NCBI RefSeq assembly: GCF_028743715.1
Contig: NZ_CP117996.1
Span: 186,001-250,000 of the forward strand
Direction: 5' to 3'
Length of the DNA: 64,000 nt
Origin: Microbacterium sp. Clip185
GTDB lineage: Bacteria > Actinomycetota > Actinomycetes > Actinomycetales > Microbacteriaceae
Each line of letters begins with the position of its first letter. Position 1 is the first letter of the stretch. This document shows, piece by piece, positions 1 through 7,512 of this stretch. The notes under the pieces were generated by a model that was given only the letters and a program-made list of their open reading frames with translations, made no database searches and was not told where the DNA came from. Both the position numbers and the translations under genes were made by a program.

Positions 1-373
1 GGTCGTCGAGTCCTCGGCCGTTGGGAACGTACAGGCTCCACACGCGCACGCCGTCGATGGTCGCGCCGATGGCGCGGGCCTCCTGCGGGAGGTCGGGCCC
101 CTCGTGCCCCTTCAGGAATCCGGGCATACCGGGAAAGGCCGTCTCGACCTCGGTGATCGGCTCGCGGCTGGCGATCGCGACACCGTTCCACTGGTTCAGG
201 CCGTGCGCGACCACGTGATAGCCGGCCTCCTCGAAGGCCGCGTACGGGAACTGCTCCGGCTTGCACTTGATCTCCTGCATGGCCAGCACGTCGATGTTCT
301 CGCGGACGCAGAACTCCACGGTGCGAACGACGCGTGCGCGGATCGAGTTGACGTTCCAGGTGGCCAGGCGCAT
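1..373 (-). CDS. xth: Exodeoxyribonuclease III (N-terminal part, runs off the left edge)
   Basis: Reverse-strand reading from ATG at 373 begins MRLATWNVNSIRAR and continues with a metal-binding glutamate in MQEIKC (about residue 34-39). Both are hallmarks of the exonuclease III/AP endonuclease family (EEP fold), which nicks DNA at abasic sites in base excision repair. About 124 codons are present and the catalytic C-terminal half is outside the window. A TAGGCT hexamer (380-385) ends 6 nt before the ATG, so the mRNA is probably leaderless. The gene diverges from the hypothetical gene at 493. Function is firm; only the length is unknown. Confidence 0.9.
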   Translation of the reverse strand, partial: MRLATWNVNSIRARVVRTVEFCVRENIDVLAMQEIKCKPEQFPYAAFEEAGYHVVAHGLNQWNGVAIASREPITEVETAFPGMPGFLKGHEGPDLPQEARAIGATIDGVRVWSLYVPNGRGLDD

Positions 374-492
374 GCCTCCAGCCTAGAACCCGGGCCCGAC
401 GCCGCACGCCTGAGGCCGATGAACTGTACACCTTTGGACTGGTTGTCCACAGCGGTGGATCGCGCCTGACGCCGGCGGGGTATCTTCCTGGC

Positions 493-975
493 ATGCGCAC
501 GCCACTTGCCGAGCTGCTCACTCGCGTCGACGAGCTGAACTCACCCGATTCACCGTTTGTGTTCCGCGCCGTCGGCGACCGCATCCAGGGCTCATGGGAC
601 ATCGCCCACGTGCAGTACGTCGCTCTCCTGGGCGCCGGACAGATCGACGATGCGTACTCCATTGAGGTGACGTTCGACGAAGACGCGGGCACGTTCGACA
701 CGGACGAGACCCAGACGAGGTCGAAGACGTCCGGCGGGTTCTCGACCGACGGGTCGTTCCACTTCGGGGGGAGCACCTCCACGTTCAAGGGCACGCAGTC
801 ACGGATGACGCGCAGCTTCGTCGCCGGCACCCGCGTCACGACGCCCGAAGGTGAAGGCACCTCCGCCAGCTGGTCCTTCGACACGGACCGCATCAAGCAG
901 CCCCTCTTCGACTTTCTCGCGGCTAACGGCTGGGAGAAGAAGAAGGGGTTCTTCGGTCGCCTCTTCGGCGGCTGA
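493..975 (+). CDS. Conserved hypothetical protein, 160 aa
   Basis: No family recognised. It is soluble, without signal peptide or membrane segment. The middle (about residues 70-110) is rich in Ser, Thr, Gly and Phe and looks like beta-strand-rich sequence; the C terminus ends in a Lys-rich patch followed by GFFGRLFGG, a short hydrophobic tail. TATCTT at 481-486 sits 6 nt before the ATG, which supports this start and a leaderless transcript. The next gene, a small membrane protein, follows 57 nt later on the same strand and may be co-transcribed. Confidence 0.75.
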   Translation: MRTPLAELLTRVDELNSPDSPFVFRAVGDRIQGSWDIAHVQYVALLGAGQIDDAYSIEVTFDEDAGTFDTDETQTRSKTSGGFSTDGSFHFGGSTSTFKGTQSRMTRSFVAGTRVTTPEGEGTSASWSFDTDRIKQPLFDFLAANGWEKKKGFFGRLFGG

Positions 976-1032
976 TCCCGCACTCCCCCCCCTCGAACCC
1001 CCGAAAAGTCGAACCCCGAATAGAGGATCATC

Positions 1033-1377
1033 ATGACCCAGCCCATGCCCCCCATGTCCCAGCCGCCGCAGCAGCCCGTGGCTGCCCCGAACGGCTCGTA
1101 CCCCGGCAAGACCCTCGGAATCGTGGGTCTGATCGTCTCGTTCTTCGCGAGCCTGATCGGCCTGATCCTCTCGATCGTCGCCTACTCGCAGTCGAAGAAG
1201 GCCGGCTACAAGAACACGCCGGCACTCATCGGCATCATCCTCGGTGCCGTGTTCCTGGTGATCGGCATCATCGTCGCGATCATCCTCGGCACCGTCTTCG
1301 CTGGCCTCATCGCGCAGTGCGCCGATCTCGGGCCGGGAACGCACTACGTCGACGGCGTCACCTACACCTGCTCCTGA
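1033..1377 (+). CDS. DUF4190-like small membrane protein
   Basis: A 114-aa protein. A Pro/Gln-rich cytoplasmic N terminus (residues 1-25) is followed by two hydrophobic helices (about 29-52 and 65-92) separated by a short basic loop with SKKAGYKN, the layout of DUF4190 membrane proteins. The short C-terminal tail has two cysteines (CADLG and YTCS), presumably extracytoplasmic. Function is unknown. The gene follows the hypothetical gene at 493 and faces the acetyltransferase gene, with a hairpin terminator between them. Confidence 0.75.
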   Translation: MTQPMPPMSQPPQQPVAAPNGSYPGKTLGIVGLIVSFFASLIGLILSIVAYSQSKKAGYKNTPALIGIILGAVFLVIGIIVAIILGTVFAGLIAQCADLGPGTHYVDGVTYTCS

Positions 1378-1384
1378 GCGGCGC

Positions 1385-1421
1385 GACCTCGCCTGAGCGC
1401 CGCGGTGCCTCAGGCGAGGTC
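1385..1421. terminator. Bidirectional hairpin terminator
   Basis: A perfect 13-bp stem: GACCTCGCCTGAG at 1385-1397 pairs with CTCAGGCGAGGTC at 1409-1421 around an 11-nt loop. It lies between two convergent genes, and its right arm covers the last codons of the acetyltransferase gene. There is no clear T-run, as is usual in high-GC actinobacteria. Confidence 0.6.
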
Positions 1422-1802
1422 CATTCCGGGTGCGTCAGCGGGTCGCGGTGTGAAGCCGTTGCGCTCGTAGAAGGCGGTCCGGCCGCGGGCGGCGAACAGC
1501 TGCACGTCCTCGACTCCCCGCCGCCGTGACTCCTCGACGAGCGCATCGAGGATCAGGGCTCCCGCACCGTGCCCCCGCGCCTCGGCCGCCACGATGAGCT
1601 CGGTGACGAAGGCATGCAGCACGCCGTCGCTGATGAGGCGGCCCATGCCCACGAGCGCGCCCGCGTCGTCGCGCGCCGAGCACACGACCCAGCTGCCGGC
1701 CAGCGCCGTACCCAGCTCCTGCGTCGTGCGCTCGCCCCATCCGGTGCTCGCGTAGAGGGCGGCGAACTCGTCGGCAGTGGGCGGTGTCATGGTGAGGTGC
1801 AC
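1410..1802 (-). CDS. GNAT family N-acetyltransferase
   Basis: A protein of about 130 aa with the acetyl-CoA binding region of the GNAT fold: VTELIVAAEARGHGAGALIL (motif A, R/Q-x-x-G-x-G/A type) and the C-terminal FYERNGFTPR typical of motif B. The substrate is unknown. ATG at 1805 is possible, but the only TANNNT box (TAGCGT, 1809-1814) is just 3 nt from it and exactly 6 nt from the next in-frame GTG at 1802. By analogy with neighbouring leaderless genes the GTG is preferred. Divergent from the membrane-protein gene at 1881. Confidence 0.8.
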   Translation of the reverse strand: MHLTMTPPTADEFAALYASTGWGERTTQELGTALAGSWVVCSARDDAGALVGMGRLISDGVLHAFVTELIVAAEARGHGAGALILDALVEESRRRGVEDVQLFAARGRTAFYERNGFTPRPADAPGMDLA

Positions 1803-1880
1803 CATCGGACGCTATCGCGCCCGTGTTAGTCCCGGCGCGCACGGGGTCGGGTGCAGTGCGCTGCGGCGTAGGTTGCGCCC

Positions 1881-2306
1881 ATGACGGTGCCTCGTGCCCT
1901 TCGCATCGCCCTGTTGGTCGTGGCGGGGTTCAACCTCGCCTCGGCGGTGGCGGGGATGATCGGGCTGACCGTGGGCGGCGGCATGGGCCTGCCGCTCGAG
2001 TGGCTCGACGGCACGCCCTTCGCCTCGTACGTCTGGCCCGGTGTCATCCTCGGCGTCGTCGTCGGCGGGATGCAGGCGCTCGCCGTCATCGCCCAGTACC
2101 GCCGGTACGCCCTGGTCTGGGGGCTGCACGTGGCGGCGGGGCTCGTGATGATGATCTGGATCTTCGTCGAGCTGGCGATGCTGCTGGTCTGGTCGCCGCT
2201 GCACGGCATCTACTTCGTCACCGGGCTGCTGCAGACCGTGCTCGCGGTGCTGGCGCTCGGTGCGTGGCCGCGTCCGTTCCTCTCGCGCACCGCCGTGAGG
2301 CCCTGA
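1881..2306 (+). CDS. Four-helix membrane protein of unknown function
   Basis: A 141-aa protein with four hydrophobic stretches (about residues 8-30, 48-70, 78-100 and 110-130) and little else, most likely an integral inner-membrane protein. No catalytic motif is visible. TAGGTT at 1869-1874 is 6 nt upstream of ATG, indicating a leaderless start. The following gene begins 12 nt downstream and may be read through, although it has its own weak -10-like box. Confidence 0.7.
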   Translation: MTVPRALRIALLVVAGFNLASAVAGMIGLTVGGGMGLPLEWLDGTPFASYVWPGVILGVVVGGMQALAVIAQYRRYALVWGLHVAAGLVMMIWIFVELAMLLVWSPLHGIYFVTGLLQTVLAVLALGAWPRPFLSRTAVRP

Positions 2307-2318
2307 GACACTGGCAGC

Positions 2319-2807
2319 GTGCGAGCCGAACCGAGGGTGCTCTGGACGCTGCTGGAGGCGTTGGACGATCCCGCCCACATCGAGACGCCGGCTGGTTTCG
2401 ACCGGGCGGCCGCGCGGCGCGCTTTCGTCGAGCTGACCGAGCGACTGTCCGACGCCTTCGAGGCGGAGTGCGCGGCCGATCTGCACGTGCAGGATGCCAG
2501 CTTCCATGCCCAGGTCGTCGTCCCTGCTGAGGCTACGGCGACCGGGCAGCGCTTCGTGGTGCGGGTCTCCAACTTCGGCATGCTCGCCGTCATGGCCCTC
2601 GAGAACCCGGGTGTGCACGGTGATGAGGAGTTCAGGGCGCGAGCCGATCCTCACGATGTCGAGCGGATCGCGGCGTGTCTGGATGCTGGCGGATACGTCC
2701 TCGTTCCCGAGGAGCCGCTCTGGACGCCGTATCGTGGCGCGATTGCGCGACGTGTTTTCGGCAGAGGCGAGCCGACGTGGTGGGACCGGTACTTCGACTA
2801 CCTGTAA
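2319..2807 (+). CDS. Hypothetical protein, 162 aa
   Basis: A soluble protein, not recognised as any known family. The C-terminal quarter contains LWTPYRGAIARRVFGRGEPTWW-type sequence with several tryptophans and aromatics. The start is GTG at 2319; GACACT (2307-2312) lies 6 nt before it and could serve as a degenerate -10 for a leaderless message. It precedes pyrE by 50 nt, but pyrE has its own promoter signal. Confidence 0.65.
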   Translation: MRAEPRVLWTLLEALDDPAHIETPAGFDRAAARRAFVELTERLSDAFEAECAADLHVQDASFHAQVVVPAEATATGQRFVVRVSNFGMLAVMALENPGVHGDEEFRARADPHDVERIAACLDAGGYVLVPEEPLWTPYRGAIARRVFGRGEPTWWDRYFDYL

Positions 2808-2857
2808 CGGGTCCCCGTCCTCACGGCGCATCCGCGTGCGCCTCTAGACTCAATGGT

Positions 2858-3436
2858 GTGACCGCGGCATCCACTCCCGAGCTCGAATCCGACCGCCAGG
2901 CGCTCATCGCGCTCATTGGCGCAGAGGCCGTCTTCCACGGCGATTTCACCCTCTCGAGCGGCAAGAAGGCGTCGTACTACGTCGACATGCGCAAGCTGAC
3001 GCTCGATCACCGGGCGGCTCCTGCGATCGGCCGGATCATGCTCGATCTGATCCGCGACGTGGACGGCGTGGTCGCCGTCGGCGGGCTCACCCTCGGCGCG
3101 GATCCCATCGCCAACGCGGTCATGCACGAGTCGGTGCACGCGGGCACGCCGCTCGACGCGTTCGTCGTGCGCAAGGAGCCCAAGGACCACGGCCGCGGTC
3201 GGCAGATCGAGGGCGCGGATGTGGCGGGCAAGCGCGTCGTGGTCGTCGAGGACACCTCCACGACCGGACAGTCCGCGCTCAAGGCCGTCGAGGCGTTGCG
3301 CCGCGAGGGCGCTGAGCCCGTCGCCGTCGCCGTCATCGTCGATCGCAAGACCGGAGCGCAGGCCGCCGTCGAGGCCGAGGGTCTGCAGTGGCTCGCCGCG
3401 ATCGACCTCGACGATCTGGGTCTTCCGGCTCAGTGA
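2858..3436 (+). CDS. pyrE: Orotate phosphoribosyltransferase
   Basis: Catalyses orotate + PRPP to orotidine 5'-phosphate in de novo pyrimidine synthesis. The PRPP-binding motif VVVVEDTSTTGQS is clear (about residues 127-139), as are SGKKASYYVDMRK near the N terminus and the flexible-loop segment RKEPKDHGRGRQIEG. The 192-aa length fits the actinobacterial enzyme. The start is GTG at 2858: TAGACT (2845-2850) lies 7 nt before it and no Shine-Dalgarno sequence is present. An ATG at 2853 is out of frame. No other pyr gene is nearby. Confidence 0.93.
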   Translation: MTAASTPELESDRQALIALIGAEAVFHGDFTLSSGKKASYYVDMRKLTLDHRAAPAIGRIMLDLIRDVDGVVAVGGLTLGADPIANAVMHESVHAGTPLDAFVVRKEPKDHGRGRQIEGADVAGKRVVVVEDTSTTGQSALKAVEALRREGAEPVAVAVIVDRKTGAQAAVEAEGLQWLAAIDLDDLGLPAQ

Positions 3437-3460
3437 TGGCTGACGCCCGCATCCGCAATT

Positions 3461-3523
3461 CAGGAGATCTCCGTTCTGCAGGACGGATGCGGCGCAATCG
3501 TCCTGTTGACGGGATTTCTCCTG
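3461..3523. repeat. Imperfect inverted repeat downstream of pyrE
   Basis: Arms of 23 nt (3461-3483 and 3501-3523) match at 17 of 23 positions when one is reverse-complemented, sharing CAGGAG...TCCTG ends around a GGATGCGG core. It may be a terminator-like or dispersed intergenic element. No second copy was found in this window. Confidence 0.35.
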
Positions 3524-3539
3524 CAGGGCGGTGCTGACG

Positions 3540-3680
3540 GTGGATGATCGCACCCTCATGCTGCTGGTCGCGCTGGTGATCACGGCGGGTGCGCTGGTGA
3601 CGTTCGTCCTGCAGCTCATCCGTTTCCTGCGCCGCGAGCGTGACGATCGAGACGACGACAGGGAGCCGCGCGACGGCTGA
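3540..3680 (+). CDS. Small single-pass membrane protein, 46 aa
   Basis: Reads MDDRTLMLLVALVITAGALV and continues to a strongly charged tail (FLRRERDDRDDDREPRDG). The hydrophobic helix spans about residues 6-28 with the basic/acidic end inside by the positive-inside rule. The start is GTG at 3540; a later in-frame ATG at 3558 is also possible. The clear membrane-helix-plus-charged-tail design and codon use support a real gene. Function is unknown. Confidence 0.55.
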   Translation: MDDRTLMLLVALVITAGALVTFVLQLIRFLRRERDDRDDDREPRDG

Positions 3681-3765
3681 CGCGCGGCTCAGCTGTGGAT
3701 AATCTCTGCGCGGGCTGTGCGACGCGTGGCACCCTTCCGGGACACCCCCCGGAAAGGACACGCAC

Positions 3766-4026
3766 ATGAAGAAGAGCACCCGCCTGGCCGCAACGATCCT
3801 CGCCGCCGCGACCCTCACCGGAGCCGGTGCCGCCGCAGCCGCCCCCGCCTTCGCGGCCGACAACAGGGTCACCCTGTACGGCTTCCCCACGAAGGGCATC
3901 TGTCAGGTCGTCGAGCAGGCGACCGGCTGGGCCATCAACGCTTCCGGCCACCAGGTCTACGCCGGCGACGCCTGCGGCTATTGGGGCCCCGACAAGCTCT
4001 ACGGCTTCAGCATGCTCTACAACTGA
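3766..4026 (+). CDS. Small secreted protein
   Basis: 86 aa with a classic Sec signal peptide: basic MKKSTR, a hydrophobic Ala-rich core and an AFA-A cleavage site at about residues 27-30. The mature part of about 55 aa has only two cysteines (in GICQVV and GDACGYW) that may form a disulfide, plus several tyrosines and glycines. No family recognised. GGAAAGGA lies 7-8 nt before the ATG and serves as ribosome binding site. A strong terminator follows. Confidence 0.7.
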   Translation: MKKSTRLAATILAAATLTGAGAAAAAPAFAADNRVTLYGFPTKGICQVVEQATGWAINASGHQVYAGDACGYWGPDKLYGFSMLYN

Positions 4027-4036
4027 TTCCCGACGT

Positions 4037-4077
4037 GAAGGAGACCCCCGGCGCCATACGTGCCGGGGGTCTCCTTC
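4037..4077. terminator. Rho-independent terminator with 16-bp stem
   Basis: GAAGGAGACCCCCGGC (4037-4052) pairs perfectly with GCCGGGGGTCTCCTTC (4062-4077) around a 9-nt loop, followed by a T-containing stretch (GTTCTGT). It separates the convergent secreted-protein and SGNH-hydrolase genes and can act in both directions. Confidence 0.85.
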
Positions 4078-4085
4078 GTTCTGTC

Positions 4086-5285
4086 TCAGCCGAGACAGGC
4101 GCGGGGAGCGAGTCCGGCGGCGCCGAACACCGCGTCGGCGAAGCGGCGACCCATCTGCGCGTAGAGCTCGGTATCGGGATGCAGATTGTCGGGCAACGGA
4201 TGCACGGCGTGGTCGTCGGGGCCGTAGAGCGATAGCCCATCGAGGTAGTGGATCGCCTCGCCGGCATTGGCGCGTGACGCCGCGACCGCCGCGATCTGAC
4301 GCCGCGATTCCGTCATGGTGAGCGCGCCCCGACTCACATCCGCCGGGTCGCCCCCGGTGAAGCAGCGCACCCTCCCGTCGTCGAGGAAGTCCACGTCGGC
4401 AGGCCCGGGGACGTCCTCGCTGTCGGGCCAGAGGATGGAGGAGACCAGCACGATCGGAGTCCGCGGGTGCCCGATCCGGATGCGGTCGATGAATCCGTGC
4501 AGTGCGGGCGTGAAAGTGCGCTGGTCCATCGCTCTGGCGCCAACGATGTTCACTCCCACCTTGAGGGAGATCACGTCCGCGGGTGTCGCGGCGATCGCGT
4601 CGGCGACGAACGGGTCGAGCATGCACTGACCCCCGAAGCCGAGGTTCACCAGCTCGAGATCGGCTTGCCTCGCCGCGGTCACGGGCCAGGCGCCGGTCGG
4701 CAGCGCAGTCTCCACGCAGTGGCTGATGGAGCTGCCGTGATGAACCCACACCGGACGATCGGAGGGCTCAGCGGCGGCGACCGCAGCATCCGCCTCGATT
4801 TCGAGCAGTTCCACCGTCATCCCCTGCGGAAGCCAGACGACCACGGTCTTCGTGCCTTCGGGCAGTGAGAACTCGACCAGCGAAGACGGAGCGAGACTCT
4901 CCTCCGACGCTCCGTTATGGGCGAAGCTGACGGTGCGGATCGCGTCGACGGGGGCCATCACCTCTCCGACGATGTCGCCGTCGATCTCGGCGACGAAGGC
5001 GTTGTGTGGGCCGAGCAGGTCGTCGAACCGGAGGCGGGTGCAGCGCACGCGCAGACCGAGCTGCGTCGCCGCGGTGACAACGCTCACGCGCACTCCTGCC
5101 GCGTTGCTCGTGATGGCCTTGAGCACTTCGCCGTTCGGCGGGAAGTGTGGCCAGGCGCGCCGCGGCAGCCGGATCGGACGCACGCCGTTCTCGCGCACGG
5201 CTTCGAGGTGCCCCTGCAGGAGGACGCTGCCGCCGGGGAGCGACACGATCTCGCCGTGCGCGGCGGAAGGGGTCGAGGTGCTCAT
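4086..5285 (-). CDS. SGNH/GDSL-type hydrolase with N-terminal carbohydrate-esterase-like domain
   Basis: 399 aa. The N-terminal ~170 residues are beta-rich and resemble the jelly-roll domain found in front of some SGNH esterases. The C-terminal catalytic domain has VHHGSSISHC (block I Ser), a Gly in NLGFGGQC (block II), VGVNIVG (block III, Asn) and the block V pair DNLHPD (Asp and His). It probably deacylates a carbohydrate or small ester. ATG at 5285 overlaps the stop of the upstream alpha/beta hydrolase gene (ATGA), so translation is coupled. It is the last gene of the MFS-hydrolase-SGNH operon. Confidence 0.8.
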   Translation of the reverse strand: MSTSTPSAAHGEIVSLPGGSVLLQGHLEAVRENGVRPIRLPRRAWPHFPPNGEVLKAITSNAAGVRVSVVTAATQLGLRVRCTRLRFDDLLGPHNAFVAEIDGDIVGEVMAPVDAIRTVSFAHNGASEESLAPSSLVEFSLPEGTKTVVVWLPQGMTVELLEIEADAAVAAAEPSDRPVWVHHGSSISHCVETALPTGAWPVTAARQADLELVNLGFGGQCMLDPFVADAIAATPADVISLKVGVNIVGARAMDQRTFTPALHGFIDRIRIGHPRTPIVLVSSILWPDSEDVPGPADVDFLDDGRVRCFTGGDPADVSRGALTMTESRRQIAAVAASRANAGEAIHYLDGLSLYGPDDHAVHPLPDNLHPDTELYAQMGRRFADAVFGAAGLAPRACLG

Positions 5286-6079
5286 GCCGCGCCCCTTCCG
5301 CAGTGTTCGACGAGGAACGATCGGGTGCGTCCGATCACGGTGTCGCGTTGCGGAAGCTGCGCCCATCCGTGATCTGCTCCGGGGACGACGACCAGTTCTG
5401 CGCGGTCGCCGAAGACATCGCCTGCCGTGTACCGCTCGGCATAGGAGACGGGGATGAAGTCGTCGGTGCCGTGCAGGAGCAGCACGGGGCCACCGTAGCC
5501 GCGGGCGCTGCCGTAGACATCGAAGGTGCGCGCGTCGTCGCGCATCGCCGGGCCCATCCGCATCCCGAGGAAATCGAAGAAGCCCTCGGTGTCGAGCGCC
5601 TCCAAAGACCTGCCCTGGATGAATCCGGAGCGGATCTCATCGACGAACAGCGCGGCCGTCGACCACATCGTCAGCGACCGCACCCGCCGGCCCGCCCGCG
5701 CTGCCACCGCGGAGGCGATCACCGCGCCCATGCTCATGCCCACCAGGTGCACGTTCTCGGCGTCCACGAGATCGAGTTCGGCGATCGCTTCCAGCACGAT
5801 GCCCGCCTGACGGATGTCCCCGGTGGCGGTCGTATCGAAGAAGTCGCCGTCGCTCTCGCCGTGGCCGGCGCGGTCGTAGGCGACCACGCCGATGCCCGCA
5901 TCCGTCAGCGCCCGCGCGAGCGCGACGAACACTCCCGTGGTCTCGACGCGTGAGCCGCCGAATCCATGCAGGAGCACGGCGGTCGGATGGGGGCCGTCGC
6001 CGGCGGGCAGGTAGTGCGAGCCGCGCAGGAGGAGCCCCTCCACCCGGGTCTGAAAAGGTTCGACGGTCATGGATGTCAC
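5282..6079 (-). CDS. Alpha/beta-fold hydrolase
   Basis: 265 aa with a complete triad: nucleophile elbow GMSMG (Ser about residue 116), acid in LLHGTDDF and histidine in PGADHGW near the C terminus. LLHGFGGS near residue 37 supplies the oxyanion hole. Resembles serine aminopeptidase S33/acyl-ester hydrolases. GTG at 6079 has AGAGGA 7 nt upstream; ATG at 6070 is an alternative. It lies 15 nt after the MFS gene and overlaps the SGNH esterase gene, so uptake and ester hydrolysis of one compound is the likely theme. Confidence 0.8.
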   Translation of the reverse strand: MTSMTVEPFQTRVEGLLLRGSHYLPAGDGPHPTAVLLHGFGGSRVETTGVFVALARALTDAGIGVVAYDRAGHGESDGDFFDTTATGDIRQAGIVLEAIAELDLVDAENVHLVGMSMGAVIASAVAARAGRRVRSLTMWSTAALFVDEIRSGFIQGRSLEALDTEGFFDFLGMRMGPAMRDDARTFDVYGSARGYGGPVLLLHGTDDFIPVSYAERYTAGDVFGDRAELVVVPGADHGWAQLPQRDTVIGRTRSFLVEHCGRGAA

Positions 6080-6094
6080 GGTCTGATCCTCTGC

Positions 6095-7405
6095 TCAGCG
6101 CGCGGATGACGGAACGGCGGGCACGACGGTGAGCAGCTCGTCTTCGACATCGAACTGGTTGCGGACGTTTCGGCGGAACCCGATCCAGCCGATCAGGAAG
6201 CCCGCTGCCGCCACGACGGCCACGCCGACGTATACGGCCTGCGGGTTGAGGGCTAGCAGGGCCGGCGTCACGACGTTCAGCCCGGCAGTCGCGAACCGTG
6301 CGACGGCATAGATGGTGCCCTGAGCGGTGGCGCGGAGCATGGTGGGGAAGGACTCCTGTGTCCAGACCTTCATGATCGTCTCGAAGCAGAAGGCGCCGGC
6401 GAAGGTGGAGACCACGACCGAGATGATGAGCGCGGGCAGTGTGAAACCGAAGAAGACGGGCACGAGGTTGGCCAGGACGACGGCGATCGAGCCGGCCACG
6501 AAGTAGCTCATCCGGAACTTCGTGTCGGCCACCGCCATGAACCACAGCGCGCCGAAGATGGCGGCGGGCATCGCGAGAAGCGTCCACTGCTGGTACTCGT
6601 TGACCGGGATTCCCGCCACATTGACCGCGACGAAGGTTCCGAAGCTTCCGGCGATGCTGATCGCGAGCGAGGCGAGGGTGTAGTACACCAGCAGCGTCAC
6701 GAACGGGCGGCGGTAGGGCTGGGCGCCGAAGTCGCGAAGGCGCGCCCGCTCGGCACGAACTGTGTGGACGCCAGCGGCCTTCTCTGCGCGTGCTGTCGAC
6801 CAGGCCGAGGACTCGGGGATGGTCAGGCGCAGTGCGAGGACGGCGAGCCCGACGATGCCGAACGCCCCGAACATGATGTGCCCGCCGGTGGGTCCCAACG
6901 CTCCGAAGAAGATGCCGATGAGCACGGACATCAGGATGCCGAAGCCGCCCAGCAGGTTGGAGAACACGATGATCTTGCCGCGGTTGCGGTCGTCGGCAGC
7001 CTCGGCGATGGTGGCGAGCGCCACGGGGAGGTCGGCGCCGACGCCGAGCCCGATGAGGGCGATGCCCGGCACCAGCACGGCCGTCGAGAGCCCGAGGAAC
7101 GGGGTCAGTGCGCCCAGGACGATGAGCGCCATCGTGGCGAGAAAGACGCTGCGGCGCCCGAAGCGGTCACCCAGGCGCCCACCCAGCAGAGACCCGATGG
7201 CGACGCCGGCGGTGAGGACGCCGGTGAGCAGACCGACCTCGTCGGGGCTCAGCCCGGGCGTGCCGGGCCCGGTGGACTGGAAGAGCACGAGGGCGACGCT
7301 GATGCCGGTTGTTGCTGCGGCGTCGACGAACGTGGCCATCCCGCAGACGAAACCGACCCACCATGCGTGGGGGGTACGCCCGGGTGCGCTCGCGATAGCG
7401 GACAT
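6095..7405 (-). CDS. MFS transporter
   Basis: 436 aa with about 12 hydrophobic helices. The loop 2-3 signature GGRLGDRFGRRS identifies the major facilitator superfamily, nearest to the sugar/organic-acid:H+ symporter branch. A central cytoplasmic loop lies near residue 200. ATG at 7405 is chosen because AAGGAG (7413-7418) is 7 nt upstream; the ATG at 7411 is too close to it. First gene of an operon with the two hydrolases, behind a promoter carrying a LacI-type palindrome, with a LacI gene immediately upstream. The substrate is probably an acylated carbohydrate or aromatic ester, by inference only. Confidence 0.85.
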   Translation of the reverse strand: MSAIASAPGRTPHAWWVGFVCGMATFVDAAATTGISVALVLFQSTGPGTPGLSPDEVGLLTGVLTAGVAIGSLLGGRLGDRFGRRSVFLATMALIVLGALTPFLGLSTAVLVPGIALIGLGVGADLPVALATIAEAADDRNRGKIIVFSNLLGGFGILMSVLIGIFFGALGPTGGHIMFGAFGIVGLAVLALRLTIPESSAWSTARAEKAAGVHTVRAERARLRDFGAQPYRRPFVTLLVYYTLASLAISIAGSFGTFVAVNVAGIPVNEYQQWTLLAMPAAIFGALWFMAVADTKFRMSYFVAGSIAVVLANLVPVFFGFTLPALIISVVVSTFAGAFCFETIMKVWTQESFPTMLRATAQGTIYAVARFATAGLNVVTPALLALNPQAVYVGVAVVAAAGFLIGWIGFRRNVRNQFDVEDELLTVVPAVPSSAR

Positions 7406-7459
7406 CTTCATACTCCTTCGTATGACGTTCGGCGGAGGGATGCGGGTCATCCCGCGATG

Positions 7460-7488
7460 ATGCTATATCGATTTAGCTGAAATGTGAA
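7460..7488 (-). promoter_or_regulatory. Promoter with LacI-type operator for the MFS-hydrolase operon
   Basis: On the reverse strand TTCACA (7488-7483) and TAGCAT (7465-7460) are separated by exactly 17 nt. The spacer and -10 carry GCTAAATCGATATAGC (7477-7462), a 16-bp palindrome with one mismatched pair and a central CG, the usual form of a LacI-family operator. Binding there would block RNA polymerase. Confidence 0.6.
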
Positions 7489-7512
7489 GTGAGCGTTCGA
7501 AACGGCACGTCA